The notes: generated by a model not told the origin, from the letters alone. Numbered from the stretch's first letter, positions 1 to 7,256 are shown. The stretch is 8,444 nt of DNA from Spirulina sp. DLM2.Bin59 (GCA_007693875.1 RECT01000197.1:1-8444); one strand, 5' to 3'. A program made the numbers and translations.

Positions 1-1657
1 AGGCGATGAGGGGAACCCGGACGTGAATATGTTTGCCCTTGAGGTAAAGCACCGTACCGGGAGGGCATTGGGGGAGTTGTTGGGCGATCGCCTCGTGGTA
101 AACCTCCTGGGCCTGTTCTTTGAGGACTTTTAACAAATGGCGTTCCGCCTTGGCCCGTTGGTTGAGTTTTTCGTAATCTTCTAACAGTTCCACCGCAATG
201 GGGGCCAGTTCCACATCCAGCTTTGCTAAATCGGTGGTGAGTTCGGCGATCGCCTGCTTTTCGGGAGCCAATTTCAACCCCGAAGCATACTGGGCAAAAC
301 TCCGCTCTAACAGGCTTTTCACCTCATCCACCCGATGGGTTTGCAGCAGATTCAACACCATGCCATAGGTGGGGGTAAATTGGCTAATCAGGGGATCAGC
401 GGGTTTGGTGGCCAGGGCCGCCGCATCATGAGGCCCCTCAAACCGCGATTGTACCGTCACCACATAGCCCTGCTCATCCATGCCGCGCCGGCCGGCCCGC
501 CCGGCCATTTGCAAAAACTCCGAAGCCCGTAGCATCCGATGGCCGTCATCGGTGCGTTTAGAAATGGCAGAAATCACCGTGGTGCGGGCGGGCATATTAA
601 TCCCGGCGGCGAGGGTTTCTGTGGCAAACACCACTTTCACTAACCCTTCTTGAAATAATTCTTCCACGAGAGACTTCCAAGCCGGTAACACCCCCGCATG
701 GTGGGCAGCGATCCCCCGCATCAGGGGGCCCACTTGGTTGGTACGGGCGGCGCTGGGGTTCTCCGCCACAAAGGCCCCCACTTTAGCCTTGAGGGTTGCC
801 GCTTCCTCTGGGCTGATTAGCGTATAGTCAAGGACTTGCTCAATGGCGCGATCGCACCCCCGGCGGCTGAAGATGAAGAAAATCGCCGGTAGCATCTCGC
901 GATCGCGGAGTTGGGCCACGGTTTGGCGAATCGTCGGGCAATCTTCCCGGCGGAGCCGTTGGGCTTTCCCCTTGGGTTTGAGGCGGGGGTTGAGGCCGGT
1001 TTTTTCGGGATTGAGGAGGGGAAAGAGGCCCTTAATGGTGCTGAAATGGAATTCAAGGGGAACAGGGCGAAATTCTGAATGGATCAACCGGGTGGGGCCA
1101 TGGATTTGGCTAATCCATTCCGTCAACTCTGCCGCATTAGCCACCGTGGCCGAAAGGGCGACAATCTGCACCTTGTGGGGACAGTAAATAATCGACTCCT
1201 CCCACACCGTCCCCCGCTGGCGATCGTTCATGTAGTGGCATTCATCCAGCACCACCGTTTCCACATCCGTCAGGGATGTGCCCACCTGACCAATGGGTGT
1301 GCCGTAGAGCATATTGCGGAAAATTTCCGTCGTCATCACCAACACGCTGGCATCGCGATTAATCGAGATATCCCCGGTTAGAATCCCCACCTGATCGGGG
1401 CCGAACTGTTCACAAAAGTCGCGATATTTCTGGTTGGAGAGGGCTTTGAGGGGGGTGGTATAGAAGACCCGTTTTTGCTGGGCCATGGCTCGATGGATGG
1501 CATATTCCCCCACCAAGGTTTTTCCCGATCCCGTCGGTACACAGACTACGACAGATTCCCCGGTATCGAGGGCCTCGATGGCTGCCATTTGGAAGGCATC
1601 CAGGGCAAAAGGGAAAAGTTGCTTGGGGTCGAGACGGTGGGATTGGGGGCTATTCAC
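1..1657 (-). CDS. Ski2/Mtr4-like DExH-box RNA helicase, N-terminal 552 codons (runs off left edge)
   Basis: Superfamily II RNA helicase that should unwind RNA using ATP in the cytoplasm. Reading leftwards from 1657, one uninterrupted frame shows Gln23 (Q-motif position), Walker A VPTGSGKT at residues 40-47, TTPLKALSNQKY (motif Ia) at 67-78, DECH (motif II) at 138-141, SAT (motif III) at 169-171, and QMAGRAGRRG (motif VI) at 383-392. DECH plus this motif VI is typical of the Ski2/Mtr4 group rather than DEAD-box proteins. Family members usually run several hundred residues further, so the C-terminal part lies outside the window. The start is a GTG at 1655-1657: an in-frame TAG lies upstream at 1697-1699 and no ATG occurs between. 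The first internal ATG (codon 24) would sit at the Q-motif. No clear Shine-Dalgarno sequence is present. It carries four HIP1 sites and looks like a resident gene rather than part of the accessory cluster. Confidence 0.93.
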   Translation of the reverse strand, partial: MNSPQSHRLDPKQLFPFALDAFQMAAIEALDTGESVVVCVPTGSGKTLVGEYAIHRAMAQQKRVFYTTPLKALSNQKYRDFCEQFGPDQVGILTGDISINRDASVLVMTTEIFRNMLYGTPIGQVGTSLTDVETVVLDECHYMNDRQRGTVWEESIIYCPHKVQIVALSATVANAAELTEWISQIHGPTRLIHSEFRPVPLEFHFSTIKGLFPLLNPEKTGLNPRLKPKGKAQRLRREDCPTIRQTVAQLRDREMLPAIFFIFSRRGCDRAIEQVLDYTLISPEEAATLKAKVGAFVAENPSAARTNQVGPLMRGIAAHHAGVLPAWKSLVEELFQEGLVKVVFATETLAAGINMPARTTVISAISKRTDDGHRMLRASEFLQMAGRAGRRGMDEQGYVVTVQSRFEGPHDAAALATKPADPLISQFTPTYGMVLNLLQTHRVDEVKSLLERSFAQYASGLKLAPEKQAIAELTTDLAKLDVELAPIAVELLEDYEKLNQRAKAERHLLKVLKEQAQEVYHEAIAQQLPQCPPGTVLYLKGKHIHVRVPLIA

Positions 1658-1998
1658 TAAACAATCAGGGCCAAGATAATGGGGTACAAGCCCACCCTAG
1701 GGCGGCTTTGCATTAGCCTACAGTTTAACGCCAATGCTATCATATCGACGAGTGGCGGGGGCGATCGCTCCTTCCCCCATGACAGGGAGCAGTCTAGGGC
1801 GGGCGATCGGCAAGCTGGGGCTGTGGTTGGCTCCGATGCAGTTTGTGGAAAAGTTGATCAACACTGGAATAAGATCACAAGTTCTTGAAAACAGTTCCAT
1901 GAGAAGAGTTATGATTATGCCTGTAGTGTGAATACATACGGGTAATATGTGGGCATAAAAATTTTGGGAATAACTAAGCTATGAGTTAATTTAATAGT
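1658..1998. other. Intergenic region at the border between helicase and defence genes; possible truncated host gene
   Basis: This gap separates the divergent helicase and ATPase genes, so both promoters should lie in it. Up to about 1860 it is GC-rich, with a HIP1 site at 1761-1768. After that it becomes AT-rich like the following genes. A plus-strand frame from ATG 1734 (or ATG 1779) to TGA 1929-1931 reads plausibly as protein at first, for example LGRAIGKLGLWLAPMQFVEK, then loses that character near 1865, where base composition shifts. This could be the 5' end of a host gene cut off when the AT-rich segment arrived, but I do not recognise a family and it may be chance. No RNA gene or strong hairpin is evident. 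Confidence 0.3.
1885..1915 (+). promoter_or_regulatory. Weak candidate promoter for the ATPase/DUF4435 pair
   Basis: TTGAAA at 1885-1890 and TATGAT at 1910-1915 are separated by 19 bases, slightly long for a sigma-70-type promoter. It would give a leader of roughly 75 bases. A second -10-like box, TAATAT at 1943-1948, has no good -35 box. Such matches are common in AT-rich DNA, so this is only a candidate. Confidence 0.2.
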
Positions 1999-3075
1999 AT
2001 GGATACTATGACTAAAAAAGAACGGATTCGCCTCAGCCATTTAAAGATTACGAATTACAAAAAAATTGATTTTTTGGAGATTGATTTTCTTCCACCGCTA
2101 ATGGATGAAGATCCAGATATTTTACTTTTAGGGAGCAAAAATGGTGGAGGAAAGACTTCTGTATTGGAATGCTGCGCTTTATTGATGTTAGCAGGACTAT
2201 TGCAAAAAGGATTTAAAAATCGCTTCAGAGATGAATTACTATTAGATGTTGCCAATTCATTGGTGAAGGCAGGTCAAAAAACAGCAACAATTGAATGTAC
2301 AGTTACGCAAGATCATAAAAAGTGTGTAACTTCTTTGCAAGTTGATCATGAAATAGGTTTTTTAACACCCAAGATTGAGGGTGATACGTCATTATTTGAT
2401 TTTAATAAGGATCATTTTGGGATACTTGATTACCACTTAAGTAGTATCTTTGCTTTCTCAAGTGAGCCTTTAATTATTCCGCCGTTATTACATTTTAATA
2501 GCTATAGAAAAGTTCAAGAATCAAATCCTGAATTGGGTATGATGGCTGATGATTATCCTAGAAGCTATGATATGCGGAGGAGATCGGGTATAAAAAATAT
2601 TGTTAGTCCAGTAAGTTCTTTTAAGTTAGAAATTTTGCGATCCTTAATGGGGCAAGCATCTTTGTTTGAAGATGTTGATAAAGAGCAATCTCAGAAAATA
2701 CTATTTCAACTCAATGCTCTCATTCAACGATATTGTGGTGGGCAAATTGAGCATTTACGTCCTTTGCCAGATAATAAGATTGACATCCGGATCAAGCCTA
2801 TGAGTGAAAAAGAATCATTTTCTTTTGATGGTTTGAGTTCAGGGCAAAAAGAAATGATTGCGACGCTTTTTTTGATTTGGAAAAACACGAAAGAAAAGCC
2901 TAGTGTTGTTTTAATTGATGAACCAGAATTACATTTAAATGCTGAATGGCATGGTGATTTTGTTAGGCAGCTTTACCAATTAGCCCCTGATAATCAATAT
3001 ATTTTGGCAACTCACTCTGAAGAGATTTTTGGTTCTGTCGATGAGCGTCATCGTGCTATTTTAGTACCAGATTAA
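1999..3075 (+). CDS. ariA: ABC-type AAA ATPase (AAA_15/AAA_21-like), PARIS AriA-like sensor subunit
   Basis: A 358-residue ATPase of the RecF/SMC/OLD-like ABC class. Visible motifs: Walker A GSKNGGGKTS at 45-54, ABC signature LSSGQ at 279-283, Walker B VVLIDEPE at 303-310 with catalytic Glu308, and the H-loop ATHS at 337-340. The N-terminal strand (LSHLKITNYKKI) is the usual opening of such heads. Between Walker A and signature there are about 225 residues with no long coiled coil, so this is a compact head rather than an SMC arm protein. In PARIS systems an ATPase of this class binds DUF4435 nuclease subunits and releases them when a phage anti-restriction protein is sensed; that role is inferred here from the next gene. 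An in-frame ATG at codon 4 (2008) is an alternative start. The gene is clearly AT-rich and lacks HIP1 sites, unlike the helicase, which suggests acquisition by transfer. Another ATPase-TOPRIM defence system remains possible. Confidence 0.85.
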   Translation: MDTMTKKERIRLSHLKITNYKKIDFLEIDFLPPLMDEDPDILLLGSKNGGGKTSVLECCALLMLAGLLQKGFKNRFRDELLLDVANSLVKAGQKTATIECTVTQDHKKCVTSLQVDHEIGFLTPKIEGDTSLFDFNKDHFGILDYHLSSIFAFSSEPLIIPPLLHFNSYRKVQESNPELGMMADDYPRSYDMRRRSGIKNIVSPVSSFKLEILRSLMGQASLFEDVDKEQSQKILFQLNALIQRYCGGQIEHLRPLPDNKIDIRIKPMSEKESFSFDGLSSGQKEMIATLFLIWKNTKEKPSVVLIDEPELHLNAEWHGDFVRQLYQLAPDNQYILATHSEEIFGSVDERHRAILVPD

Positions 3076-3096
3076 GCATAGCCATTTTTTTACGAT

Positions 3097-3100
3097 GAGG
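3097..3100 (+). promoter_or_regulatory. Ribosome binding site fixing the start of the DUF4435 gene
   Basis: GAGG at 3097-3100 lies nine bases before the ATG at 3110. It supports that start and independent translation of the second gene within a shared transcript; the gap after the ATPase stop is 34 bases. Confidence 0.6.
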
Positions 3101-3109
3101 ATATAATTT

Positions 3110-4009
3110 ATGAGATTAGAACGCGGTGTCAATGCAACGCGAGTCAACCAGGATGCACGACACAAGCTATTTGTAGAAGGTAAAGATAATCAAGAGATCG
3201 ATCCAATTGTCATTAAGGAGCTATTGCATAATAATGGTTTAACGGCAGTTGGTGTTAGCACAATGGGTGGGTGTGACAATGTTCGCAGTGCTGCACAAGC
3301 ATTAATTAAAGAATATCCTTCTTATTATTTCCTCATTGATCGTGATGATCAAGATCAAGAAACTGTTGATAAATCCTGGCAAGATTTTCCTGATCTCGAT
3401 AATTACAATATGCTTATTTGGCACAAAAGAGAATTAGAAAACTACTTTATTGATCCTGATTATATTGAAAATTCTTCATTCCAAAAACGTGAAATTAATA
3501 TTAGACAACGGATACTTAATGAATGCAATTCTAGGATATTCCTGGATGCGGCAAATCTAACCCTGTATTCTATTTCAAGGGAACTCCGAAAACCATTACC
3601 TATTCGACATTTTAGAAATCCAGATAAATTCAGGGATCAAAATGCGGGGGAACTTGAATTAAGTGGGCTTGCGGTGGCTATGAATGAGAGAAAAATATCG
3701 GTTGCTAGTCTTTTAGAGCAAAATGCGGTTAAGCAGCGATACATTGAATTTATTCAAGAATTAAGTGGTGGGAGAATACCCCTACAATATGGTTCGGGAT
3801 CTTGGCTCGAGCGGATGTCGGGTAAAGAAGTTTTTCGAGTGATCGCCAATCAATGTTTTGAAGTTAAAAATGCACAAGGTCAGTCAGTGGTAGGCAAAGA
3901 CAAAAACAAGGAAATCGCTAAGGAGTTGGCAAGATTACCCCTTGAACAACAACCATCTGATTTTCAAGGGCTGATTAATTTATTAAAGAGTAAAGTGGAT
4001 GGATCATAA
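3110..4009 (+). CDS. ariB: DUF4435/TOPRIM-like protein, PARIS AriB-like effector nuclease
   Basis: A 299-residue protein with the hallmarks of a DUF4435 (OLD-type TOPRIM-like) fold. LFVEGKDN at 20-27 places the first acidic residue (Glu23) at the end of a beta strand. YYFLIDRDDQD at 72-82 supplies the Asp77/Asp79 pair after the second strand. HKRELENYFID at 105-115 is the conserved ELENY-type motif. Together these could bind Mg2+ for nucleic-acid cleavage. In PARIS, AriB is the toxic nuclease, reported to act on tRNA once released from AriA, which shuts down translation and aborts infection. The size suits that family. The gene follows the ATPase by 34 bases on the same strand, with no terminator between, so the two form an operon. 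It shares the ATPase gene's AT-rich composition and lacks HIP1. Fold and pairing are well supported; RNA versus DNA as target is not visible from sequence. Confidence 0.8.
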   Translation: MRLERGVNATRVNQDARHKLFVEGKDNQEIDPIVIKELLHNNGLTAVGVSTMGGCDNVRSAAQALIKEYPSYYFLIDRDDQDQETVDKSWQDFPDLDNYNMLIWHKRELENYFIDPDYIENSSFQKREINIRQRILNECNSRIFLDAANLTLYSISRELRKPLPIRHFRNPDKFRDQNAGELELSGLAVAMNERKISVASLLEQNAVKQRYIEFIQELSGGRIPLQYGSGSWLERMSGKEVFRVIANQCFEVKNAQGQSVVGKDKNKEIAKELARLPLEQQPSDFQGLINLLKSKVDGS

Positions 4010-4137
4010 GTGCTTAAAAATCCATTTGTAGTTATCCGATGTGCAGTAGATCCTGCTGAAAATCAGGGTTAACGCAGCGGCTTGCTAAATAAGATGGTAT
4101 AACGGGGTGAATGGCAAGAGGTTGGGGTGAAAGAACT
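4010..4137 (+). promoter_or_regulatory. Spacer before the Roco gene with a possible promoter
   Basis: The 128 bases hold no convincing terminator: CCTG and CAGG near 4052-4067 can pair weakly but no T-run follows. A -10-like TATAAC lies at 4098-4103 without a good -35 box. Transcription from it would begin near 4110, making an ATG at 4111 almost leaderless and favouring the ATG at 4138. A related stretch, GGGGTGAA followed by ATGGCA, occurs at both candidate starts (4104-4116 and 4124-4143), suggesting a small local duplication. Confidence 0.3.
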
Positions 4138-7068
4138 ATGGCACGGGATGAGGCTTACTGGAAAGCAGTACGACGCATCAGAGCTGCATTGCAAGAGAAT
4201 GCGGTAGAACTTAATCTCGCTGGTATGGGGCTGACGGAACTGCCAGAGGCGATCGCCGCTCTCACCCAGTTGCAAGAGCTTCACCTCTCCTTAAACGAAT
4301 TAACGGAACTGCCAGAGGCGATCGCTGCTCTCACCCAGTTGCGAAACCTTGACCTCTCCTCCAACGAATTAACGGAACTGCCAGAGGCGATCAAAAAGCT
4401 GAAAAAATTAACTAAGTTATCAATTTCCTTTAATAAGTTTGCTCATTTTCCGATAGTAGTTACACACTTACTCAACTTAAAAGAGTTTTATGCGATTGGC
4501 AATAATATTGAACTAATTCCAGATTCAATTGGCAACTTGACAAAGTTAGAAAAGCTTCATCTGGGAGGGAAAGATTTATCCTGGCTTTATTATACCCAAG
4601 CATTTCATGGAAATAAATTAACGTCAGTACCTCTTAGCTTCACAAAATTCACTCAACTCATTGAACTTGCCCTTGATGGTAATCCGCTTGAACCCGACCT
4701 TGCCGCTGCCCATGAGCAAGGTATTGATGCCATCATGCAATACCTCCGGGCAAGGGCAGAAGGAGAGATCACCCTGAATGAGGCTAAATTAATTTTAGTG
4801 GGGGAGGGAGAAGTTGGTAAAACTTGCCTATTGGGAGCATTACGAGAAGATGAATGGCACGATGGTCGTCCCACAACCCACGGTATTGAGATTAAGCCTG
4901 TCATTGTCACCGCTCCCGACAATCAGACAAAAATTGCGCTGAATGGTTGGGACTTTGGTGGACAGCGGGTTTATCGTCCGACCCATCAACTCTTTTTTAG
5001 TTCCACTGCCCTTTATCTCGTCGTGTGGAAACCACGGGAAGGGCCACAGCAAGGCTTCGTCAAAGAGTGGATTACACTGATCAAACATCGAGAACCTGAT
5101 GCCAAAGTGTTAGTAGTAGCTACCCACGGCGGCCCCGGCCAACGACAACCCGATATTGATCGCCAAGAATTGATTGATCTCTTTGGCAGCGATACGATCC
5201 TCGGCTTCTTCCATATCGACAGCAAACCCAACGCAGAAACGCATTGCTGCTCCGGTATTGCCGAATTGCGAGAGGCGATCGCCCACGCTGCGGCCACCTT
5301 GCCCGGCATGGGTCGCAAAGTACCCGCCAAATGGCAACAGATTCGGGAAAAACTGGCAACCTGCGGCCAAAACCACATGACCTATCAGGATGTCATTGCC
5401 CTCTGCGAAGAGCATGGCCTAGAGGGCTTTGCTGCTGAACTCTTTGTGCGCGTATCTCATACCCTGGGCTATTTCATCCACTATCACCACGACGAAACCC
5501 TCAAGGATATCGTCATCCTCAAACCCGACTGGTTAGCCAAAGCCATCAGCTTTGTATTTGATGATCCAGAAATTCGCCGTCGCAATGGATTGGTTGAATT
5601 TAGCCATCTCAGCCAGTTGTGGAGCCATCCCCCCTTTGCCGGAGAAGCGGGTTACCCTAAAGCCCTCCATCCGGTATTTTTGAAGCTCATGGAACGCTTC
5701 GATCTATCCTACAAAGTCGTTCTCGATCCGGCTTCTAGGGAGGCAAGTACCACCAGCCTGATCGCCCAACTTGTCCCCGACAACCGCCCAGAGCAATTAC
5801 CCGATTGGGGTGAAGAACCTGAAGAGGGAGACAGACAGCAAGTACAGATCTGCCGCATTGTGGACGATCGCGGTCAGAGTGCCAATGCTGAGGGGCTGTT
5901 CTATCAACTCATCGTCCGTCTCCACAAATATTCCCTAGGCCGCACCAACTACGCCAACAGCATCCACTGGCAGCGAGGCTTAATGCTCGACAACGACTAC
6001 AACGGTCGCGCCTTACTGGAACACATCGGCAATGATGTCAAAATCACCGTTCGAGCTGCCTATCCAGATCGGTTTCTTGCTTACCTCACCGAAGAGGTGA
6101 AATGGCTAGTAGAGAGCTTTTGGGAAGGACTGAACTGCAACATCATGGTGTCCTGTATCGCTCCCTGTGGCATGGAAGCACCCGGTCACGGACTCTTTGA
6201 AGTGCAAAAACTAATCGAAAGCAAAAAGAAAAATCGCCCAGAGTTTCCCTGTCCAATTTCTGGTTGTGACGAGTGGCAAAATATTGATCAATTACTGAAT
6301 AATGCCGTAACTGTTCCCCCTCCATCTCAAGTTATTGGTCTTGACCAATTCCAAGCAGTTTTTAAAGATGAACTTAAAGTCATTCGCCAAGATCTCGTAA
6401 CACTGGATCGCCGAAATCAGCAACGTCATCAGGCGTTATCTAAAGATCAACAAGCCATCATGAGCCAGATCGATCAGCAGTTTGCCTACCTGATGCAAAC
6501 GCTCACTGATGAAGCTAAAGATGGCCCTCGCCTGTTTAGCTTTAAGCCCCTTGATCCAGGTTTTTTTGATCGCCCCCAATGGCTCAGTGCTAAATTTCAA
6601 CTCACCCTCTGGTGTGAGCATGCTTGCAAACCGCTCCCGGTGCTTAATCCTGAAGCTAGCAAACAAGGGATCTATGAGTTAGAACTCAACCGCGAATGGT
6701 TTACCAAAGCCATTCCCTACTTTAAATTGCTGACTGGAACCTTGAGTCTAGTCTTACCCGTTGCTGCCTCAGCGACCCAGTTGATGCTCGATGATGCGAC
6801 CTATAGAGGCATTCAACAAGAACTAGATCTGGGTCAAAAAAGTCTTGATTTTGGCATCAAAAGCAGTAACCTCGCGATGGATCGGCAAACCCAACGGGAT
6901 TCCCCTCAATTTGAACAGGGGGAAGCTATTCGCGCTCAAGGTTCTATGTTGCGAGAACTGCATACCATGCTGAAGGAAAAAGACCCCGGTTTTGGCGGTC
7001 TAGTGCGAGTCCAAAACAAACGCCGCGAGTTTTTGTGGGTGCATCCCCAGTTTGCAAAAGAATATTAA
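4138..7068 (+). CDS. LRR-Roc-COR (Roco) GTPase with conserved C-terminal domain
   Basis: A 976-residue multidomain signalling protein (start at ATG 4138; ATG 4111 would add nine residues). Residues about 25-185 are leucine-rich repeats of the LTELPEAI type, probably the sensing surface. The Roc GTPase domain (about 215-385) has a P-loop GEGEVGKT at 222-229, likely switch-I Thr246/247, and WDFGGQ (G3) at 271-276. The G4 region reads ATHGG, without the Asp expected of NKxD/THxD, so guanine specificity may differ. The COR dimerisation domain follows (about 395-690; HPVFLKLMERFDLSYKV is typical), then a two-Cys patch FPCPISGC (703-710) and a probable helical linker (736-791). A C-terminal domain (about 802-976) includes LTLWCEH and a hydrophobic stretch at 863-884 that could be a buried helix or a membrane-active segment. 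Roco proteins switch through nucleotide-dependent dimer changes. Proximity to PARIS-like and toxin-antitoxin genes suggests, but does not prove, a defence role. Codons 909-976 are duplicated at 8051-8257. Confidence 0.92.
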   Translation: MARDEAYWKAVRRIRAALQENAVELNLAGMGLTELPEAIAALTQLQELHLSLNELTELPEAIAALTQLRNLDLSSNELTELPEAIKKLKKLTKLSISFNKFAHFPIVVTHLLNLKEFYAIGNNIELIPDSIGNLTKLEKLHLGGKDLSWLYYTQAFHGNKLTSVPLSFTKFTQLIELALDGNPLEPDLAAAHEQGIDAIMQYLRARAEGEITLNEAKLILVGEGEVGKTCLLGALREDEWHDGRPTTHGIEIKPVIVTAPDNQTKIALNGWDFGGQRVYRPTHQLFFSSTALYLVVWKPREGPQQGFVKEWITLIKHREPDAKVLVVATHGGPGQRQPDIDRQELIDLFGSDTILGFFHIDSKPNAETHCCSGIAELREAIAHAAATLPGMGRKVPAKWQQIREKLATCGQNHMTYQDVIALCEEHGLEGFAAELFVRVSHTLGYFIHYHHDETLKDIVILKPDWLAKAISFVFDDPEIRRRNGLVEFSHLSQLWSHPPFAGEAGYPKALHPVFLKLMERFDLSYKVVLDPASREASTTSLIAQLVPDNRPEQLPDWGEEPEEGDRQQVQICRIVDDRGQSANAEGLFYQLIVRLHKYSLGRTNYANSIHWQRGLMLDNDYNGRALLEHIGNDVKITVRAAYPDRFLAYLTEEVKWLVESFWEGLNCNIMVSCIAPCGMEAPGHGLFEVQKLIESKKKNRPEFPCPISGCDEWQNIDQLLNNAVTVPPPSQVIGLDQFQAVFKDELKVIRQDLVTLDRRNQQRHQALSKDQQAIMSQIDQQFAYLMQTLTDEAKDGPRLFSFKPLDPGFFDRPQWLSAKFQLTLWCEHACKPLPVLNPEASKQGIYELELNREWFTKAIPYFKLLTGTLSLVLPVAASATQLMLDDATYRGIQQELDLGQKSLDFGIKSSNLAMDRQTQRDSPQFEQGEAIRAQGSMLRELHTMLKEKDPGFGGLVRVQNKRREFLWVHPQFAKEY
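4234..4392 (+). repeat. Tandem 69-base repeats encoding leucine-rich repeats
   Basis: The word ACGGAACTGCCAGAGGCGAT starts at 4234, 4303 and 4372, a period of exactly 69 bases, or 23 residues, one LRR. The first two units stay similar through CTCACCCAGTTGC; the third diverges after GAGGCGATC. The nearly identical DNA indicates recent unit duplication or gene conversion. The LRRs after about 4390 are AT-richer and far more diverged, including an irregular unit around 4560-4625. Confidence 0.85.
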
Positions 7069-7081
7069 TTGCTGCACCTAC

Positions 7082-7122
7082 AGGAAGGAGGGCTAATGAA
7101 CGGTGCGTCAGACACAATTTAA
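7082..7122 (+). other. Orphan ribosome binding site and start codon with an 8-codon reading frame
   Basis: AGGAAGGAGGG at 7082-7092 is a very strong Shine-Dalgarno sequence placed correctly for the ATG at 7096, but the frame (MNGASDTI) stops at 7120-7122. The palindromic element begins at 7102, only two codons after the start. The likely reading is a gene whose start survives while its body was interrupted or replaced by that element; the HicB-like tail at 7257-7343 could be its other end. An identical copy lies at 8271-8311. Confidence 0.5.
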
Positions 7123-7231
7123 TCATCAACATCATCATTGATCCTGTCCGACGCACCCTACCATTGAATCGTAGGGTGCGTCAGAACGGTCAATCCATGG
7201 TGCCAAACAGCAGCGTTACCGCTGACGCACC
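7102..7231. repeat. MITE-like palindromic element, copy 1
   Basis: A 130-base segment bounded by a perfect 10-base inverted repeat, GGTGCGTCAG (7102-7111) and CTGACGCACC (7222-7231). The same word recurs inside in alternating orientation. GGTGCGTCAGACA at 7102-7114 pairs with 7145-7157 with one mismatch. GACGCACCCTAC (7150-7161) pairs perfectly with 7171-7182 across a 9-base loop. The element can therefore fold into alternative hairpins. No transposase and no clear target-site duplication are visible. The central hairpin lacks a T-run, so it is not a standard terminator, though it could protect the Roco mRNA 3' end. Confidence 0.75.
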
Positions 7232-7256
7232 ATCCATTGAGTAACCTGCGGAATGT

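Larger units (their letters stand above)
84..5282. repeat. HIP1 octamers (GCGATCGC), eight dispersed copies
   Basis: Exact copies lie at 84-91, 246-253, 848-855, 899-906, 1761-1768, 4249-4256, 4318-4325 and 5275-5282. HIP1 is over-represented in many cyanobacterial genomes, which supports the taxonomic reading. I found none between 1769 and 4248 (the ATPase/DUF4435 pair) and none after 5282. The entry spans first to last copy; it is not a continuous element. Confidence 0.85.
6862..7255. repeat. Long direct repeat, copy 1 (at least 394 bases)
   Basis: Identical, by my base-by-base reading, to 8051-8444, with a constant offset of 1189. It covers the last 68 codons and stop of the Roco gene, the orphan start signal and the palindromic element behind it. 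The left edge is sharp at 6862. Just before it both copies encode Gly-Ile, so older similarity may extend a few bases. The right edge is unknown because the window ends at 8444 while the match still continues. Confidence 0.95.

Noticed and set aside
1999..4009. Gabija, or an OLD-family nuclease
   Set aside because: In GajA and OLD proteins the ATPase and TOPRIM parts are fused in one chain, and no UvrD-like GajB helicase is present. Here they are two separate genes and the second has the DUF4435-type ELENY motif.
4052..4067. Terminator between the DUF4435 and Roco genes
   Set aside because: Only a 4-base stem with no T-run; read-through into the Roco gene cannot be excluded.
4111..4137. ATG 4111 as the Roco start
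   Set aside because: It would follow a -10-like box by only about eight bases and adds nine residues (MARGWGERT) with no domain character; ATG 4138 begins MARDEAYWKA, leading straight into the first helix. Not excluded.
4234..4392. Regularly spaced repeats that might suggest a CRISPR-like array
   Set aside because: The 69-base period keeps a single open frame, and each unit encodes a 23-residue leucine-rich repeat; the spacer parts are also similar to each other.
7150..7182. Rho-independent terminator behind the Roco gene
   Set aside because: The stem is strong, but it is followed by AGAACGG rather than a T-run, and it belongs to a larger multi-arm repeat.
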